Source: Luteimonas sp. JM171
GTDB taxonomy: Bacteria > Pseudomonadota > Gammaproteobacteria > Xanthomonadales > Xanthomonadaceae
Reading direction: 5' to 3'
Assembly (NCBI RefSeq): GCF_001717465.1
Contig: NZ_CP017074.1
Location: 355,846 to 419,845, forward strand
DNA length: 64,000 bases
The position numbers were made by a program, and so were the translations under genes. The notes below the pieces were generated by a model, which saw only the letters and a list, made by a program, of their open reading frames with translations, was not told where the DNA came from and did no database searches. Positions 44,326-56,076 of the stretch are shown one piece after another (position 1 is the first letter of the stretch; each line of letters begins with the position of its first letter).

Positions 44326-45422
44326 CAGCCGCGCCCCGCCGGGCGCAGGCGCATGCGCAGGTCATCGCCGAGCGGCGTGACTTCGCACAGCGCCATCCGG
44401 TAACGCTGCGCCATGTCCTCCACCCGCAGGCCGGCAAACAGCGGCCGTGCCTTGTCCCCCAGCAGCACCGGCGCCACGTACAGCAGCAGCTCGTCCACCA
44501 AGCCCCCGGAGAGCAGCGATCCGGCCAGGGTGGCCCCCGCTTCCACGTGCAGCTCGTTGATGCCGGCTTCTGCCAGCAGCCTCATCACGGCATGCAGGTC
44601 GAGCCGGCCATTGCTCGCAGGCACCGCCGCGCGCCGCGCCGTCAGGCCGCGCGGCGGCTTGGCATCGGGCGCGTGCAGATAGATGGTGGGGGCGTCGCCC
44701 TCGCGGATCCGGCCCCGGGCGACGGTCGCCAGGCCGGCGTCCAGCACCACCCGCACCGGCGGCACGAAAGGCGTGTCATCGCCCAGCCGCACGGTGAGCT
44801 GCGGGTCATCGGTCATGATCGTGCCGGCGCCGGTGAGAATGGCCCCGGCGCGCGCCCGCCAGCGGTGGCCGTCCAGCCGCGCGGGCTCGCCGGTGATCCA
44901 CTTGGAATCGCCGCTGGCCAATGCCGTGCGCCCGTCCAGGCTCATCGCCAGCTTCACCCGCACCCATGGCCGTCCGCGCTCGATCCGCGAAAGGAAACCG
45001 ACGTTGAGCTCGCGCGCCTGCGCTTCAAGCAGGCCGGAAGCGGTATCAATACCGGCTGCCTGCAACCGCTCGAAGCCCTTGCCGTCCACCTGCGGGAACG
45101 GATCGCGCATGGCCGCCACCACCCGGGCCACGCCGGCCGCCACCAGGGCGTCGGCGCAGGGGCCGGTGTGCCCGGTATGGGCGCACGGCTCCAGGGTGAC
45201 GTAGGCGGTGGCGCCGCGGGTCCGCTCGCCTGCGGCCTGCAGCGCAAGCACCTCGGCGTGCGCGCCGCCCTGGCGGACATGGAATCCCTCGCCCACCACC
45301 TCGTCGCCCTGCGCGATCACGCAGCCGACCATGGGATTGGGCTTGGTGGTGAAGAGGCCGCGCTCCGCCAGTTCCAGCGCGCGCGCCATCATCTTCTCGT
45401 CGGTTGGGGTGAATCCGCTCAA
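44325..45422 (-). CDS. ribD: Bifunctional riboflavin deaminase/reductase
   Basis: 365 aa. N-terminal deaminase with zinc ligands in [10 protein letters not shown] and [14 protein letters not shown]-terminal reductase with [22 protein letters not shown] and [13 protein letters not shown]. The TTG at 45422 overlaps the nrdR stop (TTGA) and yields ten residues before the conserved [11 protein letters not shown]; an ATG at 45392 is the alternative. It makes the RibH substrate. Confidence 0.94.
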   Translation of the reverse strand: MSGFTPTDEKMMARALELAERGLFTTKPNPMVGCVIAQGDEVVGEGFHVRQGGAHAEVLALQAAGERTRGATAYVTLEPCAHTGHTGPCADALVAAGVARVVAAMRDPFPQVDGKGFERLQAAGIDTASGLLEAQARELNVGFLSRIERGRPWVRVKLAMSLDGRTALASGDSKWITGEPARLDGHRWRARAGAILTGAGTIMTDDPQLTVRLGDDTPFVPPVRVVLDAGLATVARGRIREGDAPTIYLHAPDAKPPRGLTARRAAVPASNGRLDLHAVMRLLAEAGINELHVEAGATLAGSLLSGGLVDELLLYVAPVLLGDKARPLFAGLRVEDMAQRYRMALCEVTPLGDDLRMRLRPAGRG

Positions 45423-45961
45423 CGCCTGCGCTCCCTGTCGGGGCCTTTGGTGGCAGCGGGGGCCCCGGCTCCCACGCCGGGCAAGGGCAACTGACCCTCG
45501 CCCGGCACTCCCTCGCGCTCGAGCCGGTCCAGCTCCTCGCGGAAATCGGCCACGTCCTGGAACGAGCGATACACCGAGGCGAACCGCACGAACCCGATGT
45601 GGTCGAGCTTGCGCAGCTCGGAAATCACGAACTCCCCGATCCGGCGCGAGCTGACCTCGCGCTCGGCGGTCATGCGCAGCTGGTGTACCACTGCCCTCAC
45701 CGCTGCCTCGATCTGCTCCTCGGATACCGGCCGCTTGTGCAGCGCACGGTCGAAGCCCAGGCGCAGCTTGCGCGCGTCAAAGGTCTCGCGCCGGCCGTCG
45801 GACTTGATGATCGCCGGCAGCTTGAGCTCGATGGTTTCCAGGGTGGAAAAGCGCTCGCCGCAGGCCTCGCACTCGCGCCGGCGGCGGATCGTGGCGCCGT
45901 CCTCGGACGCGCGCGAGTCGATGACCCGGGTCTCCGTGTGCTGGCAGAAGGGACAGAACAT
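45419..45961 (-). CDS. nrdR: Transcriptional repressor NrdR
   Basis: 180-aa regulator of ribonucleotide reductase genes. Zinc ribbon [17 protein letters not shown] ... [15 protein letters not shown] with four cysteines, then an ATP-cone ([23 protein letters not shown]) and the conserved [10 protein letters not shown]. The C-terminal 25 residues are unconserved. It sits between glyA and ribD, a common gammaproteobacterial order. No ribonucleotide reductase gene is in the window. Confidence 0.96.
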   Translation of the reverse strand: MFCPFCQHTETRVIDSRASEDGATIRRRRECEACGERFSTLETIELKLPAIIKSDGRRETFDARKLRLGFDRALHKRPVSEEQIEAAVRAVVHQLRMTAEREVSSRRIGEFVISELRKLDHIGFVRFASVYRSFQDVADFREELDRLEREGVPGEGQLPLPGVGAGAPAATKGPDRERRR

Positions 45962-46036
45962 CAGCCTGCCCGGCGGGCCCCGGCCCGCCGCGACCTGCTG
46001 GTGGTGAAGTGCCCGGCCACTGCCCGCTGCCCGCGA

Positions 46037-47305
46037 TCAGCCATAGACCGGGAACTTCCGGCACTGGGCGGTCACCGCCTCGCGCACGCGCGCGATCACC
46101 GCCTCGTCCTGCGGCGCGTCCAGCACGTCGCACATCCAGCCGGCGAGCTCGATGCAGTCCTGCTCCCGGTAGCCGCGCGTGGTCACCGCCGGGGTGCCGA
46201 TGCGCAGACCGGAAGTGATGAAGGGCTTCTGCGGATCGTTGGGTACCGCGTTCTTGTTCACCGTGATGTGGGCCCGGCCCAGCGCCTCTTCCGCATCCTT
46301 GCCGGTCACGCCCTTGCCGATCATGTCCACCAGGATCAGGTGGTTCTCGGTGCCGCCGGACACCACCCGGTAGCCGCGCTCGATGATCACCTTCGCCATC
46401 GCCTGCGCGTTCTTCACCACCTGCTGCTGGTAGCTCTTGAATTCCGGCTCCAGCGCTTCCTTGAAGGCCACCGCCTTGGCCGCGATCACGTGCATCAGCG
46501 GCCCGCCCTGCAGGCCCGGGAAGACGATCGACTGCAGCTTCTTGCACATGTCGTCGAACGCCTCGCCGGCGCCCTCGCGGCTGGCCACGATGATGCCGCC
46601 GCGCGGGCCGCGCAGGGTCTTGTGGGTGGTGGAAGTGACCACGTGCGCGTGCGGGACCGGGTTGGGATACACGCCGGCGGCGACCAGCCCGGCCACGTGC
46701 GCCATGTCGACGAAGAAGATCGCGCCGACCTTGTCGGCGATGGCGCGGAAGCGGGCCCAGTCGATCACCTGGGAATAGGCCGAGAACCCGGCCACCACCA
46801 TCTTCGGCTTGTGCTCCACCGCCAGCCGCTCGACTTCGTCGTAATCGATCAGACCGTCGTCGTTCACCCCGTACTGCACCGCCTTGAACAGCTTGCCGCT
46901 GATGTTCGGCTTGGCGCCATGGGTCAGATGGCCGCCGTGGGCCAGCGACATGCCCAGGATGGTGTCGCCGGGCGCGAGCATCGACAGGTACACGGCCTGG
47001 TTGGCCTGGGAGCCCGAATGCGGCTGCACGTTGGCATAGTCGGCGCCGAACAGCTGCTTGAGGCGGTCGATGGCCAGCTGCTCGGCCACGTCCACGTGTT
47101 CGCAGCCCCCGTAGTAGCGCTTGCCGGGATAGCCTTCGGCGTACTTGTTGGTGAGTTTGGAGCCCTGCGCCTCCATTACCCGCGGGCTGGCGTAGTTCTC
47201 CGAGGCGATCAGCTCGACGTGGTCCTCCTGCCGGCGGCCCTCCTCGGCGATGGCCGCGGCCAGTTCCGGGTCATAACCTTCAATGCGGGCGTCTTTTGGA
47301 AACAT
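46037..47305 (-). CDS. glyA: Serine hydroxymethyltransferase
   Basis: 422-aa PLP enzyme that interconverts serine and glycine with tetrahydrofolate. Motifs: [47 protein letters not shown], the PLP lysine in [13 protein letters not shown], and the C-terminal [14 protein letters not shown] precedes the ATG. It heads the glyA-nrdR-rib-nusB-thiL run, though the 75-base gap to nrdR may hold a separate start. Confidence 0.97.
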   Translation of the reverse strand: MFPKDARIEGYDPELAAAIAEEGRRQEDHVELIASENYASPRVMEAQGSKLTNKYAEGYPGKRYYGGCEHVDVAEQLAIDRLKQLFGADYANVQPHSGSQANQAVYLSMLAPGDTILGMSLAHGGHLTHGAKPNISGKLFKAVQYGVNDDGLIDYDEVERLAVEHKPKMVVAGFSAYSQVIDWARFRAIADKVGAIFFVDMAHVAGLVAAGVYPNPVPHAHVVTSTTHKTLRGPRGGIIVASREGAGEAFDDMCKKLQSIVFPGLQGGPLMHVIAAKAVAFKEALEPEFKSYQQQVVKNAQAMAKVIIERGYRVVSGGTENHLILVDMIGKGVTGKDAEEALGRAHITVNKNAVPNDPQKPFITSGLRIGTPAVTTRGYREQDCIELAGWMCDVLDAPQDEAVIARVREAVTAQCRKFPVYG

Positions 47306-47341
47306 CCGGAATACTCCTGGCAGGGGCGGGGGAAGGCCGCA

Positions 47342-47347
47342 ATTGTA
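47342..47347 (-). promoter_or_regulatory. -10 element of glyA
   Basis: TACAAT on the minus strand, 36 bases before the glyA ATG in the gap shared with ettA. The -35 is unclear. Confidence 0.4.
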
Positions 47348-47436
47348 GCTTTTTTGCCCAGATCCCGGCCCCGCCCGGCCGTGCGCGGACCGTGTTCCGG
47401 TACAGGGGCTGGCAATCCGTGGCAGCCGCCCCCAGC

Positions 47437-47442
47437 TATAAT
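47437..47442 (+). promoter_or_regulatory. -10 element of ettA
   Basis: A perfect TATAAT, 64 bases before the ettA ATG. The -35 is not recognisable. With the glyA -10 it makes the 201-base glyA-ettA gap a divergent promoter region. Confidence 0.5.
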
Positions 47443-47506
47443 GTCCCGATACCCGTCACCCCCGCGGCCCGCCTCTGCCGGGCCGGCTTTCGCCTGCGGA
47501 GTTCCC

Positions 47507-49168
<1,662 letters not shown>

Positions 49169-49177
49169 CCGCCAGCC

Positions 49178-49201
49178 GCTCCCGCGCCCCCGCGCGGGAG
49201 C
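49178..49201 (+). terminator. GC hairpin after ettA
   Basis: A perfect 10-bp stem with a CCCC loop, 9 bases after the ettA stop. There is no U tract. It lies between ettA and pyrF. Confidence 0.45.
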
Positions 49202-49238
49202 CTTGGCCGGCGCGGGCCGGCGAATCCAGGAGCGATCC

Positions 49239-50063
49239 ATGGGCTTCATCGATACGCTGCGCAAACGCTGGCAGGCCGCCGATACGCTGGTCTGCGTCGG
49301 CCTTGACCCGGAGCCGGCGAAGTTCCCGGCGCGGTTCGCCGGGGACCCGGACGCGGTCTTCAACTTCTGCCGCGACATTGCCGACACCACAGCGGAGTAC
49401 GCGTGCGCCTTCAAGCCCCAGATCGCCCACTTCGCCGCCCTCGGCGCGGAAGACGCGCTCGCGCGCCTGATCGCGCACCTGCACGCGGCCCATCCCGGCA
49501 TCCCGGTGATCCTGGACGCCAAGCGCGGCGACATCGGCAGCACCGCCCGGCACTACGCCAGGGAGGCGTTTGACCGCTACCGGGCTGATGCGGTCACCGC
49601 CAACCCGTACCTGGGCCGCGACTCCGTGCAGCCGTTCCTGGACCGCGCCGACCGCGGCGTGGTCATCCTCTGCCGCACGTCCAACCCCGGCGCCGCGGAC
49701 CTGCAGGACCTCCCGGTGCGCACCGGCGCAGGCGAACGCCCGCTCTACCAGCACATCGCCCAGACCATCGCCCGGGACTGGAACAGCCACGGCAACTGCG
49801 CCCTGGTCGTCGGGGCCACCTGGCCCGGGCAGCTGCGCGAAGTGCGCGCCATCGTGGGCGACATGCCGCTGCTGGTGCCCGGGGTGGGCGCCCAGGGCGG
49901 CGACGCCGGGGCGGTGGTCCGCAACGCGCGCACTGCCGATGGCACCGGCCTGATGGTCAGCTCTTCCCGGGCGATCCTGTACGCCTCGAATGGAGACGAC
50001 TACGCCGGCGCCGCGGCCAACGCCGCCCGCGAGCTGCGCGACACCATCAATCGCCACCGCTGA
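49239..50063 (+). CDS. pyrF: Orotidine 5'-phosphate decarboxylase (type 2)
   Basis: 274-aa TIM-barrel enzyme that makes UMP from OMP. The family 2 signature [12 protein letters not shown] carries the catalytic Lys/Asp set; [13 protein letters not shown] and [17 protein letters not shown] are also diagnostic. CAGGAG precedes the ATG. This long form is the type of mycobacteria and many xanthomonads rather than that of E. coli. It converges with pncB. Confidence 0.94.
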   Translation: MGFIDTLRKRWQAADTLVCVGLDPEPAKFPARFAGDPDAVFNFCRDIADTTAEYACAFKPQIAHFAALGAEDALARLIAHLHAAHPGIPVILDAKRGDIGSTARHYAREAFDRYRADAVTANPYLGRDSVQPFLDRADRGVVILCRTSNPGAADLQDLPVRTGAGERPLYQHIAQTIARDWNSHGNCALVVGATWPGQLREVRAIVGDMPLLVPGVGAQGGDAGAVVRNARTADGTGLMVSSSRAILYASNGDDYAGAAANAARELRDTINRHR

Positions 50064-50087
50064 CGCCGGCGCGCCCCCCGGCGCGGA

Positions 50088-51263
50088 TCAGGCGACGTCG
50101 AACACCTGCCGCAGGTAGGCCAGGTACCCCGAATCGTCACACATGGTCTTGCCGGGCGAATCGCTGAGCTTGGCTACCGGCTGGCCGTTGCAGCGGACCA
50201 TCTTCATCACCACGCTCAGCGGCGGCACGCCCACGTCGTTGGTCAGGTTGGTCCCGATCCCGAACGACATCCGCGCCCGCCCGCGGAACCGCTGGTACAG
50301 ACGCATCACCAGGTCGATGTCGAGGCTGTCGCTGAACACCAGCACCTTGCCCATCGGGTCGATGCGATGCGCCTGCAGGTGCGCGATCATCCGCTCGCCC
50401 CATTCGAAGGGATCGCCCGAATCGTGGCGCATCCCGTCGAACAGCTTGCAGAAGTACAGGTCGAAGTCGCGCAGGAACGCATCCAGCCCGATCACGTCGG
50501 TCAGCGCGATCCCCAGGTCCCCGCGGTACTCGCGGGCCCAGCTGTCGAACGCCGCCACCTGGGAATCACGCAGCCGCGGCCCCAGCGCCTGGAACGCCTG
50601 CAGCCACTCGTGGGCCATCGTCCCCTGCGGGTTGAGGCCCAGCCGGCGGGCCAGGTCGACGTTGCTGGTACCCGCGAACTTCGGCCCCAGCTCTTCGGCC
50701 AGCATCGCGACCACCTCGCCGTGCCACGCGCGCGAATAACGGCGGCGGGTGCCGAAGTCGGTGATCCGGCAGTCCTCGTAGCCCACCGCATCGCGCAGCC
50801 GCCCCGCCTTGTCCTTCAGCCTGCGCAGTCCTTCCCCGCGCACGTCGGCGCCGGCGGCGTGGCGCATGTGCACTTCGCTCACGATCGCCAGCAGCGGCAC
50901 CTCGAACAGGATCGTGTGCAGCCACGGGCCGCTCGCTTCCAGCTCAACCCCGCCCTGTTCCGCCGACGACGCTCGCAGGCGCAGGTACTTGCGGTCCAGC
51001 CGGAACAGCCCGAGGAAATCCACGAAGTCCGGCTTCATGAAGCGCAGGCCACGCAGCCAGTCCAGCTCTTCCCGGGCGAACCACAGCGTGCACAGCGCAT
51101 CGATCTCGGACGAGATCTCATCGATATGCCGGGACAGGTCGACGCCGGGCGTCCGGCAACGGAACCGGTAGACCGCCTCGGCCGCCGGATGCTGGTGCAG
51201 CACCGCCTGCATCATGGTGAGTTTGTACAGGTCGGTGTCGAGCAGCGATTCAATGACCGGCAT
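50088..51263 (-). CDS. pncB: Nicotinate phosphoribosyltransferase
   Basis: 391-aa enzyme of NAD salvage, making nicotinate mononucleotide from nicotinate and PRPP. Visible: [15 protein letters not shown] at the start, [15 protein letters not shown] with the phosphorylated histidine, [13 protein letters not shown] and [20 protein letters not shown]. With nadE it gives a salvage entry and final step in the same window, though not in one operon. No strong ribosome site. Confidence 0.95.
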   Translation of the reverse strand: MPVIESLLDTDLYKLTMMQAVLHQHPAAEAVYRFRCRTPGVDLSRHIDEISSEIDALCTLWFAREELDWLRGLRFMKPDFVDFLGLFRLDRKYLRLRASSAEQGGVELEASGPWLHTILFEVPLLAIVSEVHMRHAAGADVRGEGLRRLKDKAGRLRDAVGYEDCRITDFGTRRRYSRAWHGEVVAMLAEELGPKFAGTSNVDLARRLGLNPQGTMAHEWLQAFQALGPRLRDSQVAAFDSWAREYRGDLGIALTDVIGLDAFLRDFDLYFCKLFDGMRHDSGDPFEWGERMIAHLQAHRIDPMGKVLVFSDSLDIDLVMRLYQRFRGRARMSFGIGTNLTNDVGVPPLSVVMKMVRCNGQPVAKLSDSPGKTMCDDSGYLAYLRQVFDVA

Positions 51264-51280
51264 GGAGGGTTCCGCCGCGG

Positions 51281-52144
51281 CTACAGCGCGCGCAGGACGG
51301 CAATCGGGAAGCGGGCCCAGATCATCGCACACACGAGCATGCGGACCGGCAGGCTGCGCTGCGACGCCTCGAACTTGCGGAAGTAGCGCACCAGCCCCCG
51401 GTGCTTGTGCCACTCCACGAACACCGGCCGCGAGCGGCTGGATACCCCCCGCACGTGCAGCACCCGCGCCCGGTTGGCCACGGCCACGAGCGCGCCCGAT
51501 TCTCGCGCGCGCCGGCACAGGTCGAGGTCCTCGGCGTGCAGCCGGTAGCCTTCGTCAAAGCCACCAAGCTGCTGGTACAGGGCGCGCGGCATCAGCATCA
51601 GCGCGCCGGACACCGCCTGCACGGGCTGCAGCACCAGCCCGTCGTCGGGCGGGATCGCCATGCTGGCCGACGTGGATCCGCCGGCCAGCATGGCGATCAG
51701 CATGGCGCCGAAGTCCGGGTCGCGGCGACGCGCGGCCGGGTCCCGCTTTCCCGCCTCGCCCACCAGGTCGGCCCCCAGCAGCACCGGTCCGGGCCCGTGG
51801 CCCCGGGCTGCAGCAACCATGCCCGACAGCGTATCCGGCTCGACCATGAGGTCCGGGTTGACCAGCGCCACCCAGTGCGCCGCATTGGCGTCGGCCGCGG
51901 CCACGCCCTGGTTGCACGCGGTGCCGAAGCCCGGGTTGTCGGGATTGGCGATGAAGCGCACCCGGGGATCGGCCGCGGCGTGACGCTGCACGATGGCCAT
52001 GGTGTCGTCGCTGGAGGCGTTGTCCACCACCCGGATCTGCACCACGCCCTCGGCCGCGCGCAGCCGGTCCAGGCACTCGCCGATCGTCGAGGCGCTCTGA
52101 TAGGTGACCACGACGGCTGCGATCGATTCACTCCGCACCGGCAT
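51281..52144 (-). CDS. Family 2 glycosyltransferase (rhamnosyltransferase-like)
   Basis: 287-aa GT-A fold enzyme. Starts [21 protein letters not shown]; the DNASSDDT and [11 protein letters not shown] motifs and [15 protein letters not shown] (DxD-like NPD) are typical of the WbbL/rhamnosyltransferase branch; a Glu-Asp-Leu motif ([11 protein letters not shown]) gives the likely base. No membrane segment is obvious besides a weak C-terminal one. It overlaps the preceding gene by 17 bases. Acceptor unknown. Confidence 0.85.
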   Translation of the reverse strand: MPVRSESIAAVVVTYQSASTIGECLDRLRAAEGVVQIRVVDNASSDDTMAIVQRHAAADPRVRFIANPDNPGFGTACNQGVAAADANAAHWVALVNPDLMVEPDTLSGMVAAARGHGPGPVLLGADLVGEAGKRDPAARRRDPDFGAMLIAMLAGGSTSASMAIPPDDGLVLQPVQAVSGALMLMPRALYQQLGGFDEGYRLHAEDLDLCRRARESGALVAVANRARVLHVRGVSSRSRPVFVEWHKHRGLVRYFRKFEASQRSLPVRMLVCAMIWARFPIAVLRAL

Positions 52145-53003
52145 CTCCCTCTTCCAGCACCGGCCCGGCCGCCGGGAACAGCTCGCGCTGCGGCGGCTCG
52201 CCATCGATCCCGGCGAGCGCTTCGTGCAGCCGCGCCCGCTGTGCGCGCAGCGGATCGCCCATCAGGAAATCCGCCAGCCGGGGATGCCAGGCCGGCCAGC
52301 GCGAGGCCAGCGCGGCCATGTCCCCTTCGGCCGGGCCGCCTTCGCCGCCGCGCGCGACGAAGGCGGTTTCGCACAGCACATTGCGCCAGCCCAGGCCCGA
52401 CAGGCGCAGCGAAAGATCAATCAGCGCGGCATACCAGGACCCGTAACTGGAAGCGTCCAGCCCGCCCACGCGTTCGCGCGCGCTGCCCCGGAGCAGCACC
52501 GCGTGCCCGACCGCGGCTGGCAGTTCCGGATGCAGCGGCCGCAGCTTCGCGCAGGCCCGACCGATCCGCGCCAGTTGGCCGGGCACCGGGTCCACTTCGC
52601 CGATCCGGGGCCAGGCCGCCGCCTCCCCGGCGTTGCACCACGGCGTGGCCGTGGCGATCGACGCGTCGCGCGAGAAGCACGCTGCAAGCGCTTCGAGCCA
52701 GCCCGGCGCCGGGATCGCATCGGGTGCCAGCACCGCCACGTCGGCCCCGCCGCAGGCCCGCAGCGCCTCATCCAGGTGCGCCACCTCGCCAATGGCGCGC
52801 TGGCGGCGGCTGTAGTCGGCGTGCATGCGCGTGGCAGCCAGCCATTTCTCCACGATCGCGAGCCCGCGCGGGCCGGCCCTGGCGTCGTCCGCCAGCCATA
52901 CGCGTGTGCGCGCCGGCGTGCCGGCATCAAGCGCCGCCAGGCAGGCATCCAGCGCATCGTCGTCGGTCCCCAATGGCAGCAGGACAACCGGCAGCACGGA
53001 CAT
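52128..53003 (-). CDS. Glycosyltransferase-like protein, divergent
   Basis: 291-aa protein with a family 2-like N-terminal fold (LPVVLLPLGTDDDALDACLAAL, VAVLAPDAIPAPGWLEAL). The usual DxD is replaced by an APDA segment and the rest is poorly conserved. A C-terminal acidic tail follows. It begins 15 bases after xpsD and is coupled to the next glycosyltransferase, so it may belong to the end of the xps transcript. Whether it is active is unclear. Confidence 0.65.
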   Translation of the reverse strand: MSVLPVVLLPLGTDDDALDACLAALDAGTPARTRVWLADDARAGPRGLAIVEKWLAATRMHADYSRRQRAIGEVAHLDEALRACGGADVAVLAPDAIPAPGWLEALAACFSRDASIATATPWCNAGEAAAWPRIGEVDPVPGQLARIGRACAKLRPLHPELPAAVGHAVLLRGSARERVGGLDASSYGSWYAALIDLSLRLSGLGWRNVLCETAFVARGGEGGPAEGDMAALASRWPAWHPRLADFLMGDPLRAQRARLHEALAGIDGEPPQRELFPAAGPVLEEGDAGAE

Positions 53004-53018
53004 CCGCGTCCCGTCCCG

Positions 53019-55304
53019 TCAGTCGGCGCCTTCGCCGGCCTGCTGCGCCGCGCGCGCGGCGTCCTCGCGCTGGTGGAGCGGCTCCATGGCCCGGAACCGG
53101 CGGCTGTACTCGTCGGTGAGCCGTCGTGCGTCCACCGGATTGCGCACGATGTTGGGCGTGAGCAGGATGATGACCTCGGTGCGCTCGGTGCGGTTGCGCT
53201 GCTGGCCGAACAGGGCGCCGACCACCGGGATGCGGCTCAGGCCCGGCAGCCCGGACGACCCACGGCTGGTGCCATCGGTAATCAGCCCGGCCAGCATCAC
53301 CGTCTCACCCGACTGCACCGCCGCCTCGGTCTTCAGGTAGCGGGTATCGATGCGCACGTTGCCGTACTCGTCCGGGTCGCCCAGCGGCGAGCTGACTTCC
53401 TGGGCGATGTCCAGGAACACGGTGCCATCCTGGGTGATGCGCGGGCGCACCTTGAGGATGATGCCGGTATCCAGGTACTGCACCTGGGAATAGGCGGTAT
53501 CGCTGCCGACCACGGGGTTGATGGACACCGAATTGACCGGGATCCGGCTGCCGACGTTGAACTCGGCCTCGGCGTTGTTGCGCACGAACACCGAGGGCGT
53601 CTGCAGCAGGCGCAGGTCGGTGACGTCGTCCAGCGCGCTGATGATGGCGGCGGCGTCGTTCTTGAACAGCATCCAGGTCATGCCCGGGCTGTCGCCCGAA
53701 CCGATGATGTTGCCGCCGAAGGTGCTCCAGCTGCGCGGCAGCGAGGGGTTGTCGCGCAGGCTCAGGCTGGGCAGCCCGAATGCCTGCTGGCCGCCGTTCT
53801 CGATGAACCAGTTGACCCCGTAGCGCAGCTCGTCGGTCAACGCGACCTCCACCACCTGCGCTTCGATGTGGACCTGCATGGGCATCACGTCCAAGCGTTC
53901 GACCACTTCGCGGATCGACTTCCAGGCCTGCGAGGTGGCCCGCACCAGCAGGGTGTTGGTTTCCTCCACCGCCGATACGCCCACCTCCACGCCGTCCACC
54001 TCCAGGGTCACGCTACCCGAACCCGGGCCGGCGTCACCCAGGTCCAGCTGGCCGCCCGAGCCGCCCATGCCACTGCGCCCGCCGGTCCCGGAGGAACGGC
54101 CCGCCTGGGCGCCCTGCCCGCGCCGGCGGTTGCCGTCGCCGTCGCCGAACTCGCCACCCACCGGCAGGCTGCTGCCGCGCCCGCCCACGCCGCTGCCACG
54201 GATGGTGGTGGATTGCAGCCCGGGCATCAGCGAGGCCGAACCGCCGCTGTCCCGGCGCCCGCCGCCGGCGCCGAACACCTCGGCCAGGCGGTCAGCCAGG
54301 TCCATGGCCTTGATGTACTTGAGCTCGTAGGAGTAAAGCCGCGCCTCGCCGCCGGCGCTGTCGATCCGCTCCAGCCACCGCTGCACCTCACCCAGGTACT
54401 CCGCCTGCGGGGTGATCACCATGATCGCGTTGGCGCCATCGAGCGGCATGAAGCGGAACATGCCCGCCACCGGCGATCCGCTTTCCTCGCCGAACACCGC
54501 CTCCAGGTCAGCGACCACCTGCGAGGCCCGTCCGGTCTCGAGCGGGAACACGCCCACCGACATCCCGGCCAGCCAGTCGACGTCGAAGATCTCGATCGTG
54601 CGCAGGTAGTTCTCCAGCTCGGTGGCGGTGCCGGCAATGGTGATGACGTTGCGCGCGTTGTCGGCGCTGACGATTGCGTCCGGGCGGGCGTAGGGCCCGA
54701 GCACCTTTTCCATCTCCGTGGCGGAGATGTAGCGCAGCGGCACCGTGCGCACCTCGAACCCGCGCGCACCCTCGGTGCCGCCTGCGCGCGGCGCCACCGT
54801 GCCCGTGGCCACCGCCCCCTCGGCGGGCACGATGTTGTAGCGGCCGCCGCTGTAGATCATGCGCGCGTTGTTCCAGCCCAGCACCATCTCCAGCAGGTTC
54901 AGCGCGCCGGCTGCGCCCACCGGCCGCGGGGTGGCCAGGGTCACCGTGCCCTGCACTTCCGGCGCGATCACGTAGTTCTGCCCGAGCATGTCGCCCAGGA
55001 TCGCCTTCACCACCGCGTGCAGCGGCGCGCCCTCGAAGTTGAAGGTCGACTCGCCGGTGCTGGCCGCCAGGCCCGGGCGCGGGGCGGACGCTGCGGACTG
55101 GTTGATGGTCTGGCCGCTGCCACGGCGGACCTGGGCTCGCGGCGCCTCGTCCTCGTCATCGAGCAGGGTGCTCTGGATCACCGGCACCGGTGGCGCATCG
55201 GTGGTGCCCGCGCGCTGGACCTGGGGCACCGGCGTGGCGCACGCGGCAAGCAGGAGGGCCAGGGCGGCGCCCAGCGGCGCCTTGAACCATCTGGAAAGCA
55301 TCAT
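53019..55304 (-). CDS. xpsD: Type II secretion secretin XpsD (GspD)
   Basis: 761-aa outer membrane channel of the type II system. Lipoprotein signal peptide with LLLAAC and lipidated C22, as in Xanthomonas XpsD. Domains in order: N0, N1-N3 (repeated secretin N modules; NARMIYSGGRYNIVP, NARNVITIAGTATELENYL), a Gly/Ser/Arg-rich insertion of about 90 residues in N3, and the C-terminal secretin domain with VPVLGDLPYLG-equivalent GLSRIPVVGALFGQQ and TEVIILLTPNIV. The start at 55304 is used because it gives the lipoprotein signal. Last secretion gene of the operon. Confidence 0.95.
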   Translation of the reverse strand: MMLSRWFKAPLGAALALLLAACATPVPQVQRAGTTDAPPVPVIQSTLLDDEDEAPRAQVRRGSGQTINQSAASAPRPGLAASTGESTFNFEGAPLHAVVKAILGDMLGQNYVIAPEVQGTVTLATPRPVGAAGALNLLEMVLGWNNARMIYSGGRYNIVPAEGAVATGTVAPRAGGTEGARGFEVRTVPLRYISATEMEKVLGPYARPDAIVSADNARNVITIAGTATELENYLRTIEIFDVDWLAGMSVGVFPLETGRASQVVADLEAVFGEESGSPVAGMFRFMPLDGANAIMVITPQAEYLGEVQRWLERIDSAGGEARLYSYELKYIKAMDLADRLAEVFGAGGGRRDSGGSASLMPGLQSTTIRGSGVGGRGSSLPVGGEFGDGDGNRRRGQGAQAGRSSGTGGRSGMGGSGGQLDLGDAGPGSGSVTLEVDGVEVGVSAVEETNTLLVRATSQAWKSIREVVERLDVMPMQVHIEAQVVEVALTDELRYGVNWFIENGGQQAFGLPSLSLRDNPSLPRSWSTFGGNIIGSGDSPGMTWMLFKNDAAAIISALDDVTDLRLLQTPSVFVRNNAEAEFNVGSRIPVNSVSINPVVGSDTAYSQVQYLDTGIILKVRPRITQDGTVFLDIAQEVSSPLGDPDEYGNVRIDTRYLKTEAAVQSGETVMLAGLITDGTSRGSSGLPGLSRIPVVGALFGQQRNRTERTEVIILLTPNIVRNPVDARRLTDEYSRRFRAMEPLHQREDAARAAQQAGEGAD

Positions 55305-55314
55305 GGGCTGCACT

Positions 55315-56076
55315 CTAAGGGTTCTCCTGCGCCGCTGCCGGCGCCTGCTGTCGCTGCTCGCGCAGGCGGGCGCGTCGCTCCTCGATCCTGCGCCGGATCG
55401 CCTCGGCCTGCTGCGCCGGCGTGACCTCCTCGGCCGCCGGGGCGGATTCGCGGATGGTGTCGCTGGACGCATCGTCCGCGGCGCGGCGCCGGGGCGCGCC
55501 GTCATCGTCCGCGACGGCTCGCGCATCGGCGCCGCCGTCGGTCCCCGTCACAGGCGTGGGCGGCTGCCCCCCCACCCCGTCATACACCCTGAGCTCGAGC
55601 ACGCGTTCGCCCTCCGGGCCGGCGAAGGTCGCGGCCCGGGGCTGCACCGACACCAGGCGCCAGCCGGGCGCCTGGCGCGCCGTCTCGCCGACGCGGAAGG
55701 ACACCGCCTCGCCGTCTTCGCGCTGCACGATCGCCATCTCCAGCCCGGGGGTGATCAGGACGCTGGTCAGGACCACGTCAAATCCGTCCGGCGCCCCGCC
55801 TTCGCCGCCCTCGCCGGGATCGAGCAGGAACGGGCGGTGGCGGCGGTCGGGTGCGAACAGCGCCCGCTCCACGATCGCCGGGTATTGGCCGGGCGGGCCG
55901 AGCCGCTCGCCGCCCGCGCCGCCCCCCTGGGGCAGCGGCTGCAGCAGCGCGGGATCCTCCGGGAGGGCCTCCACCCGCCCTCCCAGGCCGGCGGCGGCAA
56001 GGACCCACGTCACCACCGCCCACAGCGCCACCGCGGCGAGCAGCCAGGTGCGGGGGCCGGCCTGGTCAATCCGCAT
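55315..56076 (-). CDS. xpsN: Type II secretion protein XpsN (GspC-like)
   Basis: 253-aa bitopic inner membrane protein: one membrane helix (about 10-28), then a periplasmic homology region (LFAPDRRHRPFL, DVVLTSVLITPGLEMAIVQ, VGETARQAPGWRLVSVQP) typical of GspC, and a Pro/Arg-rich C-terminal tail with a short coiled coil. Place M-N-D in the operon matches XpsN of Xanthomonas, which links the inner membrane platform to the secretin. It overlaps xpsM by 11 bases. Confidence 0.85.
   Translation of the reverse strand: MRIDQAGPRTWLLAAVALWAVVTWVLAAAGLGGRVEALPEDPALLQPLPQGGGAGGERLGPPGQYPAIVERALFAPDRRHRPFLLDPGEGGEGGAPDGFDVVLTSVLITPGLEMAIVQREDGEAVSFRVGETARQAPGWRLVSVQPRAATFAGPEGERVLELRVYDGVGGQPPTPVTGTDGGADARAVADDDGAPRRRAADDASSDTIRESAPAAEEVTPAQQAEAIRRRIEERRARLREQRQQAPAAAQENP

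Noticed and set aside
42550..45418. FMN riboswitch in the riboflavin gene run
   Set aside because: All gaps in the run are under 70 bases and none can hold an RFN element.
50064..50087. Terminator in the pyrF-pncB convergent gap
   Set aside because: There is a GC-rich imperfect inverted repeat in 24 bases, too short and without T runs to support a call.
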